64,000 nucleotides of DNA from Amphiura filiformis (Eukaryota > Echinodermata > Ophiuroidea > Amphilepidida > Amphiuridae), in the NCBI RefSeq assembly GCF_039555335.1, contig NC_092628.1, forward strand, positions 71,515,706-71,579,705, given 5' to 3'. Positions 27,901 through 37,564 of this stretch are shown here, piece by piece. Numbering within the stretch: the first letter of the stretch is position 1; each line of letters starts with the position of its first letter. Under the pieces are notes generated by a model. That model was not told where the DNA came from and searched no databases. It saw only the letters and a program-made list of their open reading frames with translations. The position numbers and the translations under genes were made by a program.

Positions 27901-30900
27901 ATTGAGAACTAAAGCATAATCAAGGCATATGATGTCTAAGCAGCAGACAGGTGTATATTCATTAGCTGCTGCATGAATGATTGCATGTTAATCCCATCAT
28001 AATGGGTTTACCATAGTATGGGATTTTATGAGGTTCCCATTATTATATCAAATCCCTTGGAATTGGTAAATAAAGCGATTCTTTTTTTAAGCCATACCTG
28101 TCTTTTTAGTAAAGAATTGTCTTCTTGTAATTGACTCATTCTCTTCTGTTCAGTATCAAAATTCAGCAGCTCCGGAACAGGTACACTGGAGTTAAAGATC
28201 TTGTAACTATGGCAACTGTTTTCCATGCATATGAATATATACAATGTAGATAATTGACTGTGATTGACCTAAAGTAATGACATACTACCAGTTCATTTTA
28301 TAAAATGCAATTCTAGCCCTGCTGTTTAGTTTCATGTTAGAAGACAAGGTTGCTACGTCGGCACACATCTAAATCCAGCGATGCTGAGCACTGATGAAGA
28401 ACTCAGCATCGCTGGATTTAGATGTTTTTGCTGACTTCGAACTTTTGCCATGTTCAAAGACTTTTGTCTGACACATCGTTTATTTTATTGGCCTATTGGT
28501 CTAACGGCTCGCATCCAAACACTTTACTTGGAAAACCACTTTTATGTTTAGTTTCATGCCCATTTTGATCAATGGGTTTTATTCAGTATGGTAGAACCCT
28601 GTGCTAAACTGCAGGAGCTCAACCGCTCATACTTGTTTTGCCTTTTTACAACCTCCAAAAAGATATCAATCACAATTACTTTTCTTTCCCTCTAGTTGGC
28701 CAACGGTCATCCTCGACCAGCATTTGAACTAGGGACCTCGGAGTATCTAGCCTGCACTCTTACCAACTGATGAGCTATCCAAGAAGCTCCTAAGTTAATA
28801 GCTTCAAACTCAAAGTGTAATAGCATTTGATACTGAATTAATGGATAAACTGAGGTGAAATAATCACACCATGTTTTCTGTAATTCTTTATTTTTTTTAA
28901 ATTTAATTCAATTCCTGATGCTTTCTTCCATGTCCAAATTGAATGAAACAATAAATTAATATCAATCACATCTCAGATCATAATTAACTTCAAATATTAA
29001 GTGAAGACAATTCAAAGGATATGCATAGCTTGGAAGATAATACTAAGAAAATTATGCAGAGAGATGGTGAGAGTTTCTTGCCACTGCTTGCTGAAGTAAA
29101 GTTCAAAGACTGAATTCTGTTCTGGGTTCTTGAGGAATGGTAACACTGCAAATTAATATAAAACACATGCTAGTTTAGTATGAATCTATTCTACAGCAGT
29201 AGATGGTCTGCCAGTGAATTTGGTGCAGTTTCCCCAGTTAAGAAATGTTACTCTCCATAGTAAAAGTAAGTGGCTAATATACATGATCATGTATATACTG
29301 GGTTATTCCAGGTGAAATCCATCTACCCCCTATGTAACACCTGACTTAAATCTTCCACACAGGGAGTGTGAATTTCAAATGGGTTATCTGAATGTGTGAC
29401 TCCATTTGAAATCTACATCCACTGTGTGGAGGATTAAGGGCATGGCCTCCATAGCGGTATGGATTTCAAGTGGAATATAGCCCATTTGGGGTTCTTCTCA
29501 CAAAGCCTTATGATTGATATACCACACATAAATACTTAGTAAATCATTGGTAAGAGCAATTTATTGTAAGTCTTTATGAAATAGACTCTAGGATAGAATA
29601 ATAAAAGCAAAGTTCCCTTCAAATGTAGTTACTTAGGGCTCATATTGAAATACCCTACCACGTTTTCACACAGAAAGAAGGCAGGATTCCCCTCGCTAAG
29701 CGCGCGCCTCAGGAAAGCTCGGTCATAAAGCGGATGGATTATATGCATCAGTGATACACCCTGCCCAGGATTTTAACAAAAGAAGGCTAGCACAGGAAAG
29801 CTGCAGGATGGCGCACACCTTCCTGTGTAAGGGAATTTCAATATGAGCCCTTACCAAACCAATCCTTCCACTCTCCATGGTTTTGAAGTACACCACTCAT
29901 CTTGTCAAAGAATTCTGTGACTTTATCTGGACGATTTGTCTGTACAGCATTTACCACATACAATCTGTAAAATAAATAGTAAGATATTAATGTGTTTAAC
30001 AATGACCCATTGTGTACTTGTGTCAAGTACACGAGTACAATGAGTACATTTTGTTTTCCGTTAACTAACCTTATTTTGGTTTGAGTAAAGAGGTGCTGCC
30101 CTGTGTGCTGCAGATCCCTACCCAAACCAAAGTAAAGGTAGAACCCAAGATTTGTTTGCCACTTCTACAGCACTTTGTGTACAGGTGTGTTTGTTTGCGT
30201 GTTTATTTGTTTGTTCAACTTGTAATTGTGGAAACACATGGGTCCTGATGGGCCCAGGCTCAAACATGTTGCTCAAGCCCATGTTTTTAAAGCCTTGAAA
30301 TTAATCATGCTAGGTGGCTTATAGAAAATGTCATAAACATTTAATTTCTTTTAACAACTTCATGGTTACAACTCACAAGCAAAATAAGTTTTGAATGATT
30401 GTTTTGAAGTATCAGTTTGTTATAACATCCTTTTCATATTTTGTATGTTTGGCGTGCTTGCTAGATTTTAATTGATATGCGGGACTTCAATTCACCCTTA
30501 CCTCAATACACTGATTTCTAGCTTGCGTACATTGGCATTGTGTGAAGATTCTAATCTTGAAAACACCCTCCTATCCAGGTGTTCCCAGAAACTTTGTAAC
30601 CCTGCTAGATCATATGACCATACATAGCTGAGCAGCTGTTCAACTATTTTTTCCACCTGGAAAAATAATTTTTGAAATGTTAGATTTACATACATATGTA
30701 CAAATTCAGTAAGCTCAATTTCGAATCATATAAATTTATGCTGTTAAAGTAGGTAGTATGAATAACTAAAGGACCATAATAATGACAAATTTAAACATGG
30801 AAACACCCATGAATTATGCATGGATACAACATTGGTGATTTGGCAACATCAGAATTGAGTACAGCATTGTGACACAGCCCCCTTCTTCTTAGTTTCGTCA

Positions 30901-33664
30901 GCACAGACATTGACTGTCATTATATTGACATTTTTTAACAGAATATGACTCTCCACTAAGTTGGACAGCAAGTAGCCCTGAAACATGTACTAATGTAGCG
31001 GAAGATCGTGGTAGTCCCCAGTAAGTTTATTCACATAGCATGCTAGATTGGGAGCCAACATGACACGGTACACTGCTCGCGTGTTTGTATTCAGCGGTCC
31101 ATTGAATGTGTGGCCGGCATTTGCCAAATTTTGTGAAAACAAAGCTTATTCCCAAAATGTCAGTTAATTCCGATTTTGTGTTTGCGAGTTATGCATGATT
31201 ATATGTATAACACTGCTCCATAGACCACTGTTGCAATTTCGTTCTGGTATACCAGAACGAAATTCAAATTTGACGATATTTTTGCAAAACGAATTAATCT
31301 GCAAGAAAGTTTTGGTACATAAACATTATGTAGCCAGAGGTTTCTTGTGGTATAAAAATCTCAACTTTTTTGAGAAAAGTGGGGGATGATGAGGCTGTGG
31401 ATCACGAAATGCCCTTTTAATAGGCGGGAAATGTTAGGCTTTTAAAGCCGAAAAGTAGACCCACGTTCAGAGTGCTATTAGTTGACCTGTCTGGTCTAGA
31501 CAAGCAAAGTACATGACTTCAATAAATAATTTGTGATGCTTCTGGCGAGATGTAGCAAGACAATTCTCAAAATAAAATATTTTGATATTAATCCGCGATG
31601 TTATAAGGCCGGCCGATTACGAGCTGATCAAAGTATAGTATGTCACTACTATTGAGTCTACATGTTTTTCCGGGATGTTTTTGTATGTGCCAAAATGTCT
31701 TCCACTTCCAAGTTTCAACCTGTCAAAAATCTCTCAGCCAAGTTGCCCCATTCCCTTTTTTTTGCTCTGCCAAAATGTCTTCCCCTTTTCTTCTTCTTTT
31801 TTTGCCTATTACTTCTGTGGTCCGAGCTGTGCGCCAAGCGTAGACGAGCGTACACACAGAAGAAATAAACAATCATGCTGATTGGCTGATCAACGGACTT
31901 GACAACAAGCCGGTTGACCCATTGGTCGTCGGCGCTGTGCGTAGTAGGTAGGTATGCCAGGCAAACCTTAGTTAACACATTTGCTAGTCAGCGAAATTCG
32001 CCTAGACCGGGGACCAAACACAATACATATTTACCTACATAAATATGTTTTCTATACTTCACTTGACCCAAATATATGATTTTTTATGGTGATGAGACAC
32101 TCACACATGGAATTTTAGAGGGATTTTGACAGAGATGTAGACTTGAGTCGTGTGACTTGGACTTGAGTCTGACTCAAGTCACTATTTTTGGGACTTGGGA
32201 CTTGACTTGCAACTTTTGCAAAATGACTTGACTTACTTGTGACCTTAGCTTAGACAAAATGACTTGGACTTGGACTTGAAAAAATTGACTTGTTACCAAC
32301 GCAAGTCTGAGGTTACTTTCTTGTAAATTGAAATTTATGGATAGAATTTATGAATATTAATAGGCCTACAATTATATTAACAAATTATCCACTGGCGGGC
32401 CTTGTGTCCGGCATAACCTGAACTGGAAAGTGGAAATAAATACATAAATAAATAGTGCCCTCAATCAGCGACACAGGCTCGGCGTTGGAAGTAAAAGTAT
32501 GTCGGGTTGAAAACTCGGGAGTCCTGTCCCAGCAAACACAAAACTGGTATATAGACTTGTAGTGACTTGTGACAACTTGTGACTTACTTGCGACTTGACT
32601 TGTGATTTGATGACTTGTGACTTGACTTGACTTGCAACTTTTTCAAAATGACTTGACTTACTTGGGACTTGGACAAAAGGACTTGTGACTTGGACTTGAC
32701 TTGCAAAAAATGACTTGTTGACATCTCTGGATTTTGATAGCAGTTCCATTAAAAAAATGCTGCTATCATCATGAGACAAAGATCTAAACACCCCGTAGGC
32801 CGGCGTAATGCTGTTTGGGGAATTTTGCTAGCAGAATCTTTTTGATGAAAGTCGATCTTTGAAAAGATGTAACTTTGCCACGGAAAGTGCTATGACAAAA
32901 ATGTTTTCAGTTTTGGCTTTCTTTACTCAAGGGCTTTAATTTGATATATAAAATGATGCAGTTTAATGGCAAATTTAAATTCACCTGGCATACCTATATA
33001 GTAGGCGACCTTGTCACTTCTAAGGAAGCGATCGCAATTCACCAGCGCGTACCCGGACCGTGGAAGTAATAAAAAATTAACTTTACCCATGCTACCAGGA
33101 GACAGCAAATTATTGCACCGTGCACATGCAGCCACTTAGGCAGTATTAGACTAGTAACATTAATGGCACCAGTCATGTCAGTGAAGTAACTTCAGTAAGT
33201 AAGCTTAAACTTATTAATATTTTAGTCCGAATAATCAGACCCAGAACAAAATATTAATTTCTGACATGATCGTGTACTGGGTCTGAACTGTTTCCATATG
33301 AAATCTTGATGGCAAATTGGACAATAGAAGCACATGGTTCTACGTGACAGCTTTTAATCCCTATTCAGGTTACGTGAATCACGCTATTGTGGACCATCCT
33401 TCTGATACTTGAGTGTTTGGACAAGCGGAACGGTTTTTTGTCTACCTCTCTGTTTGTAAACAAACCAGGAGGTCGAAATCGTCCTCCTCGCCGAATACGA
33501 AAGTCAGCGTAATAGTACGGCACTGTTAATATTTGACTTACCCTGAAGCCTTTATCTTTGTCGTATTTCAGCTCTACGTCAAGTGTTTTTAGTGTGCCTG
33601 TGAATCCCCGGTACAAGAGATAATCACGGACAAGCTCGTCCATTCTCAACATTGTCTCAGACAT
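15914..33664 (-). CDS. WDR91: WD repeat-containing protein 91, complete (17 coding exons)
   Basis: Endosomal protein known as a Rab7 effector that, with WDR81, restrains PI3-kinase activity during early-to-late endosome conversion. Exons in transcript order: 33664-33542, 30656-30502, 29964-29855, 29145-29023, 28180-28098, 27488-27367, 26558-26291, 25678 (or 25712)-25396, 22476-22447, 21916-21781, 21139-21043, 20760-20666, 19937-19787, 19083-18975, 18256-18144, 17428-17231, 16069-15914. With the 25678 start the sum is 2352 nt (783 residues plus stop), against roughly 747 in human. Landmarks: N-terminal LisH-type segment ([14 protein letters not shown]), [50 protein letters not shown] before a coiled coil, a Ser/Gln-rich linker, then the WD40 propeller ([64 protein letters not shown]). 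Edges are by eye. The intron after exon 4 is AT-AC, and the start of exon 8 is uncertain. Confidence 0.93.
16290..16680. repeat. Inverted-repeat rich segment in last WDR91 intron
   Basis: AAATACTACATGGT near 16424 and its inverse near 16539 flank a CCCTC-rich centre. Outer AATATTCATGAG-like and inverse words lie near 16291 and 16662. Possibly a MITE of about 380 bp; the boundaries are not clear. Confidence 0.4.
17000..17062. repeat. Short dispersed repeat, also at 30235-30300 inverted
   Basis: GGCCCCATCAGGACCCAAG-type sequence with a nearby GCTTGAGCA word recurs in reverse orientation at about 30235-30300 (GGGTCCTGATGGGCCCAGGC, then GCTCAAGCC). Both copies are in WDR91 introns. Confidence 0.45.
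19231..19562. mobile_element. MITE with TACCATATTTCC / GGAAATACGGTA termini
   Basis: The left end TACCATATTTCCTTGAATAG, followed by TCGCCC, is mirrored by the right end (CTATTCGAGGAAATACGGTA). About 332 bp, in a WDR91 intron. It shares its terminal theme with elements at 7082 and 11849 in and beyond IDUA. Confidence 0.75.
20509..20751 (-). repeat. 76-bp tandem repeat overlapping WDR91 exon 12 and its splice donor
   Basis: Three copies with exact 76-bp spacing (20509, 20585 and 20661 on the plus strand). Each copy holds the 3' part of exon 12 (coding [15 protein letters not shown]) together with its GTGAGA donor. Only the copy at 20661-20760 is joined to the acceptor at 20761-20763. Donors are therefore predicted after 20666, 20590 and 20514. 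Use of the second or third would add 76 or 152 nt and shift frame. Confidence 0.9.
21335..21710 (-). pseudogene. Tandem extra copies of WDR91 exon 10
   Basis: Downstream of the real exon 10 (21781-21916) lie two clear partial copies. One ends at 21639 with an intact GTAAGT donor. The other ends at 21489, followed by GCAAGA, and still reads [15 protein letters not shown] and [19 protein letters not shown] third, heavily decayed copy can be seen near 21335-21415. The copy ending at 21639 has a stop and a 9-nt loss in its 5' half but an unchanged 3' half ([18 protein letters not shown]). The intronic flank (GATAGATAATTACTTCAGCA) is duplicated with the units, giving a period near 150 bp. No good acceptor was recognised for the extra copies, so they are called pseudo-exons. 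Confidence 0.75.
22592..23033. mobile_element. hAT-type MITE, 442 bp, with 8-bp target duplication
   Basis: Termini are CAGGGTTGTTGATTT and the inverse of CAGGGTTGTTTGATTT. The flanks are the perfect 8-bp duplication ACTGATAT (22584-22591 and 23034-23041). The interior is rich in GATTT and AAATC words. Lies in the WDR91 intron between the 30-nt exon and exon 8's neighbours. Non-coding. Confidence 0.9.
23750..23825 (+). repeat. tRNA-like sequence (tRNA pseudogene or SINE head)
   Basis: Contains GGATAGCTCAGACTGTAGAGC, truncated here to D-arm form (A box), an anticodon-stem-like TGGACTGGCAATCCA with GGC in the loop, and GGTCAAATCCC as a B-box-like T arm. The acceptor stem does not pair. More likely a SINE head or decayed tRNA than a working tRNA gene. 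Confidence 0.45.
25645..25716 (-). repeat. 33-bp tandem duplication at the start of WDR91 exon 8
   Basis: Two tandem copies encode [11 protein letters not shown] and [11 protein letters not shown]. The upstream copy has a run of six A where the downstream copy has five. With the obvious acceptor (TAG ending at 25713) the exon is 317 nt and out of phase with exon 7. Starting at the equivalent point of the second copy (25678, after CTACGAG) gives 283 nt and restores phase. Confidence 0.8.
26032..26281. mobile_element. Fold-back MITE beside WDR91 exon 7 donor
   Basis: Arms of about 66 bp (TGAAGAGCTTTGTTTCAAAA outward end) are inverted copies with few differences. The inner parts form a further hairpin (TTTTTGGCAGGATGC and its inverse). 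The right end stops about 9 bp from the GT of the exon 7 donor (26290-26289). Confidence 0.75.
28365..28425. repeat. Perfect 24-bp stem hairpin
   Basis: ACATCTAAATCCAGCGATGC continues to GAG at 28388 and is exactly inverted at 28402-28425, leaving a 13-nt loop. It lies within the AT-AC intron of WDR91. Possibly the core of a tiny MITE. Confidence 0.8.
28550..28785 (-). mobile_element. tRNA-derived SINE fragment
   Basis: On the minus strand, TTGGATAGCTCATCAGTTGG and the following bases form a D-arm/A box, then AGGTCCCTAGTTCAAATGC gives a B-box-like T arm. A non-tRNA body (CTAGAGGGAAAGAAAAG and onward) follows. The 3' boundary is not visible. Lies in the AT-AC intron of WDR91. Confidence 0.5.
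29636..29850. mobile_element. Harbinger-like MITE, 215 bp, TSD TTA
   Basis: Termini are GGGCTCATATTGAAATACC and the inverse of GGGCTCATATTGAAATTCC. The flanks are TTA at 29633-29635 and 29851-29853. A 3-bp TWA target duplication is typical of PIF/Harbinger. The right-hand TTA is part of the GTAA of the WDR91 exon 3 donor (29854-29851). Non-coding. Confidence 0.88.
32130..32729. mobile_element. hAT-type MITE, 600 bp, filled with GACTTG repeats
   Basis: Ends CAGAGATGT and ACATCTCTG, flanked by the perfect 8-bp duplication GATTTTGA (32122-32129 and 32730-32737). Much of the interior consists of degenerate GACTTG/GACTTGG words, and a unique stretch (about 32330-32530) is embedded in it. Lies in WDR91 intron 1. 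Confidence 0.88.
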
Positions 33665-33818
33665 TTTTAAACTGCAATCTTACAACCCGTTTTACATAGC
33701 ATTGTTTGTGAAAATTAATGGGATGTGTGTTGTTTTGGTTCACCGACCTTTCACCTCGTCCAAATGTAACAAGAATAGTCTTTAAAAGGACCGAGTCCCG
33801 TAAGGCCAAGAAAAAAAA
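33665..33818 (-). promoter_or_regulatory. Presumed WDR91 5' UTR / core promoter, 154 bp
   Basis: The only non-transposon sequence between the WDR91 ATG and the terminal inverted repeat at 33819. I see no clear TATA box at a convincing distance and the start site is unknown. The assignment rests on position alone. Confidence 0.3.
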
Positions 33819-33929
33819 AATTCTCGCTATTCACAATAAGGGCGCCGCCAGCGGTTTGCGATGTAATCGTGATGTATCATGGGAAAAGGTCGACATCCAA
33901 GTCCGCGCAATACGAATATTACCATGCTA

Positions 33930-34114
33930 TTACATAGGAACATGTGACAATATTTTTTAGTTTGTCAAAATAAAGGTGTTACACGCGAATCGATACTCAA
34001 TAATACTTAATAATGTGATTTGAAATGTGCACAATTAATTTTTTTCTCTATCGATTTGAGTGTAATACCGTTATATTGACAAACTAAAAAATATTGTCAT
34101 GTGTTCCTATGTAA
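33930..34114. mobile_element. 185-bp TA-duplicating MITE nested in the transposon's left TIR
   Basis: Termini TTACATAGGAAC and inverse, with arms of about 38 bp (TGACAATATTTTTTAGTTTG inside). It is flanked by TA at 33928-33929 and 34115-34116. The right TIR holds the uninterrupted sequence GCTATAGTACG, so the empty site is known. Confidence 0.92.
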
Positions 34115-34540
34115 TATAGTACGTCCAACGTAAGGTGGCACATGGCCTTTGTGTCACCCCAAACTAGGCTGGCTGGTTTTTGGATTGTACCACTTTTTGT
34201 AGGGAAATGCACTAACTGTGTATTTTTGTTTTCTAATTCCATCTTATAGAAAGTGAATACAGTTTTCTCATAAAAGTTGTTATACACATCATAAATATTG
34301 ATACAATTATTTTTAACTTACCTACTCCAGTAATGGTATAACTGAAATAGGAGCTTTTCAATAGAAATAAGATCTTCCATATGAACCAGCTGTGTTAAAG
34401 GCACTCCTTAATGAATAAGCTCTTTCAAGACAGTAGAAGTAAAATTCAAGTCCAAATAAAGTATCCAGGGAAATTAACAGGGTCAAATGCTCTTCTATGT
34501 AAGGGTAAAGTAGTGTTGGTGTTAGAAAGTATGATATATT

Positions 34541-34633
34541 CTATTCATAATCATAGTATAAATTCCTGGGATCAAGTACTTCAAATCCAACAGCACGTCT
34601 ACCATCTGAAGTACTAGGCTCATCATCTGATTC

Positions 34634-34664
<31 letters not shown>

Positions 34665-35959
34665 GAGGAATCTTGAGATATGATGATATCCTGTATGCCA
34701 TCATCCAATGCACCTGCTTTTTGCCAGTAGTCTTCTTCTATCTTTATTACATGGGCTACAGCATTTGCCCAGTTTTCAGCACTGACCCTCTGTAAAGCTT
34801 CATCAAACAAGTTCTTCATGTCCGCTATTTTGAAGGTTTGGTTGTGTGTCTTCGCATAATGTTTTACTTGCGCCCAAATAAGTTCTATCGGATTTAGTTC
34901 ACAGTGATATGGAGGGAGTCTCACTATTTTGTGTCCATGTGCCTTAGCAAGTTCATCCACTCGTTTCTTTTGGGAGAAGGGTTTGTGCCTTTTGATAATT
35001 TCATACAGTTCTGGACGAATCATATCAGCTTCATACGGTATGTTGTGGTCTTCAAGCCATTTCTTCATTGCCGCTTTTTTACTGTTTGAGTTAACATTGT
35101 CTCCTTCATTCTTGCTGTGATATGAAGCATTGTCCATCACTATAACAGATCCTGGTGGTATGTTTGGAAACAGCTGATTAATGAGCCAAGCTTCAAAATG
35201 TTCAGCGTTCATTTCGCTGTGGTAATCTCCATCCTCTTTCTTTGCAATGAAAGTGTCTTTGGCACCATCAATAAATCCAGTGTCAGTACCGGCATGCAAA
35301 ACAATCAGACGTTTTCCCTTTCCAGTGGGAACTTTAAGTCCTCCAGTGCCATCATCACGACAGTCAATACCAAACTCTAACCAGCATTTGTCTACAGACT
35401 TATGTGCGTTGATCCATGTTTCATCTAAATAAACGATTGTTGGGGGATTTTCTTGCCTCCTTATGTTACGGATAGTTCTTAAATACTTATATCTTAGAGC
35501 AACCACCTCATTCCTTTCCGTTAAAAACTTCCTGGCATCATGTTTTCTGTATTTGAATCCCAGTTCCTTTACCAAATTCCACAAAGTTGATCTTCCACCT
35601 TGAAAGTTGACATCTCTCTTCACTTCTACTAACAGTTTATCTAATGTTGGCAGTTCCTTTCTTATGTAGAAATCATGAATTTTCCTTCTAATTACACCTT
35701 GATCAAAATCATCTGGCTGGACAGTTTTACGCCTATGCCTTGTTTTGTTTGGCGTATGTGTTGATCCTTCTTGCTGCTTTTGGGCTTTGATACGGTTAAG
35801 AGATCTTCTCGCAACCCCAGTTGCTTCAGCAACTCTTTTCTGCACTTGTGTAACAGGGGTAATCACGCCACCGGCCTCTTTTTCCCTCTCAAAAAATTCA
35901 TTCACTTTAAGAACAATATCACGAGCTTGGCTGTTCAGTGGTTTTCCTCTTCGAGACAT
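34541..35959 (-). CDS. Transposase, IS630/Tc1/mariner superfamily, DD82E
   Basis: 472 residues in a single uninterrupted exon. The basic N-terminal half looks like helix-turn-helix DNA binding (residues about 35-60 and 120-135). The catalytic core has YLDETW (D179), IVMDNASYH (D276) and LNPIELIW (E359), with 82 residues between the second Asp and the Glu. The insertion before the Glu is rich in charged residues. The C-terminus has a run of about twelve Ser coded by a (TGATGA)n tract on the plus strand, followed by an acidic tail. From memory, a DD82E group named Sailor has been described within this superfamily, and the spacing fits it. No stop or frameshift is seen, so the copy may be intact. 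Confidence 0.9.
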
Positions 35960-36398
35960 AGTTGAAAATGAACTAAAAATGAATAATCTGTGACTAAAAT
36001 TATAGGCCTATATTAAATTTCTTAAAATACCATAAAACTTTGGCCCAATTCTTTGTCTTGCTTGTCATCAGGGGAATCTTTCACTGAATGAAAATAATTT
36101 TTGCTTTAAAATGTTTTAACTAAATTGTGTGTTTTAAAAACACCAACAATCGGTGCCCTTACATAATTACATGAAAATCAAACATGGTTAAAGATTATGG
36201 GCATCACAAAATTAACAAACATGCATACAAATGCAAATAGGCCTACATGAATTCATTCTTTTCCCCTAACTTTTGTTTGTTTACAAAGTTGGAAAAAATA
36301 TCACAAAAGTAAGCCTTTAAAACCTTGGTAATTGCAAACTTTTCAACAGGTCAGTCCAGGACAAGAAAAACCCATAAATTTTCATTATTGGAGACAAG

Positions 36399-36923
36399 TT
36401 GTCTTGTTCATTCATAACAGATTTAACCATTTTATCATGGGTAAAACTAGCTCAGATGGGAAAAATAATACATGTTAAATTGTATGTATTTGAAGGAGAA
36501 AGTTATTTTCCTGCAACTTTCATGTGCAGTGCTTCACTCATGCACAAAATGGTACGTGCCCACAGAGTGCATAAGCAGTTCATGATATCACTACTGGGAA
36601 TTACTCTGTGTGCCACCTTACATTGGACGTACTATAGCATGGTAATATTCGTATTGCGCAGACTTGGATGTCGACCTTTTCCCATGATACATCACGATTA
36701 CATCGCAAACCGCTGGCGGCGCCCTTATTGTGAATAGCGAGAATTGTTTGCTTGCCCTCAAATGAATTTTTACAATTGGGTCGGTCGGTCGGGATTTCTT
36801 CTTATTTTTTAAATATTTTTTTTAATTACTAGCAAACTCTACTGTTTGCATTAATTAAGGTTCAAAAATAAGAAAAATCAGACAATTTTGTAGACTACTC
36901 CTCTTATCACCATTTCTAGCTGG
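36399..36923. other. Transposon 3' flank and right TIR, then spacer
   Basis: Up to 36745 this is non-coding transposon sequence and its right TIR. 36746-36923 contains GGTCGGTCGGTCGG and AT-rich spacer with nothing recognisable. Confidence 0.5.
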
Positions 36924-37263
36924 CTGTGTTGTCGTATAAATCTGCCGAGTTGTACAACGGAATCACTTACAAAACGCTACAAGGATATAAACAATGACAC
37001 TAACACTGTCCTGTACGTTATTCACATGTAGCGACGTATAAATCAGGTATAAACTACACAAATAATGAAACACCGCCAAAAACACTGTTATACGCGCGTA
37101 TAGCACGTATAAATCAAAATACAGGTTAAAGTCAAATATTATACGTCATTGGTACGCTTTACCGTGCAGCATGACTTAATAACAAAGCAGCTTCGACTGA
37201 CTCCAATATGGGTGACATCAACGTTAGTGACCGCGTATTCGAGCCATTTATACGCCAAACATA

Positions 37264-37364
37264 AACTCCTCAACAAAAGCTGATATGCAACACGATATGA
37301 ATATGTCACAAATAATTGGAGATACAGATGCTTGAAAAAACTTTCAAACTTTTGTTGAGGAGTT
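37264..37364. mobile_element. 101-bp TA-duplicating MITE inside module A
   Basis: Termini AACTCCTCAACAAAAG and inverse, flanked by TA at 37262-37263 and 37365-37366. The other module A copies read straight through (CAAACATAGTTGTACG), which supplies the empty site. Confidence 0.92.
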
Positions 37365-37564
37365 TAGTTGTACGAGTACTATATTCTTTAATTTCTTTGC
37401 AAGGGTCCCGATTTTGTTTTTGGTAAGCGTTTATGATGCCCCCTTTCATATATATTCGCACATGCCAAATGACCTGGGTGGTGGTGCTGGGGTAGCTTTG
37501 CTCCAAAGCCGACCTATTTTCCACCCAATAGAAGAAAAACTGAAAAACCATGCCATATCCCCTC

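Larger units (their letters stand above)
28181..29022 (-). other. Probable U12-type AT-AC intron of WDR91
   Basis: After exon 4 (reading F-Q-A-M, then the first base of a Pro codon) the intron begins ATATCCTTT, the canonical U12 AT-AC donor. Near its 3' end is TCTTTAAC (28198-28191), close to the U12 branch consensus TTCCTTAAC, and it ends in AC 10-11 nt later (28182-28181). Splicing here yields [13 protein letters not shown], colinear with FQCMPVPVILNFD of human WDR91. No GT-AG alternative near these edges keeps that reading. Length 842 nt. Confidence 0.88.
33819..36745. mobile_element. IS630/Tc1/mariner-type DNA transposon with long TIRs
   Basis: Near-identical terminal inverted repeats of about 137 bp begin AATTCTCGCTATTCACAATA at 33819 and end with the inverse at 36745. 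They differ at only a few positions once a 185-bp insertion in the left TIR is ignored. Between them is one open transposase gene on the minus strand. The exact outer border and target duplication are uncertain (an A-run abuts the left end). The TIR similarity suggests a recent insertion. Confidence 0.88.

Noticed and set aside
34904..35432. Plus-strand open frames within the transposon
   Set aside because: They are antisense shadows of the transposase coding sequence.
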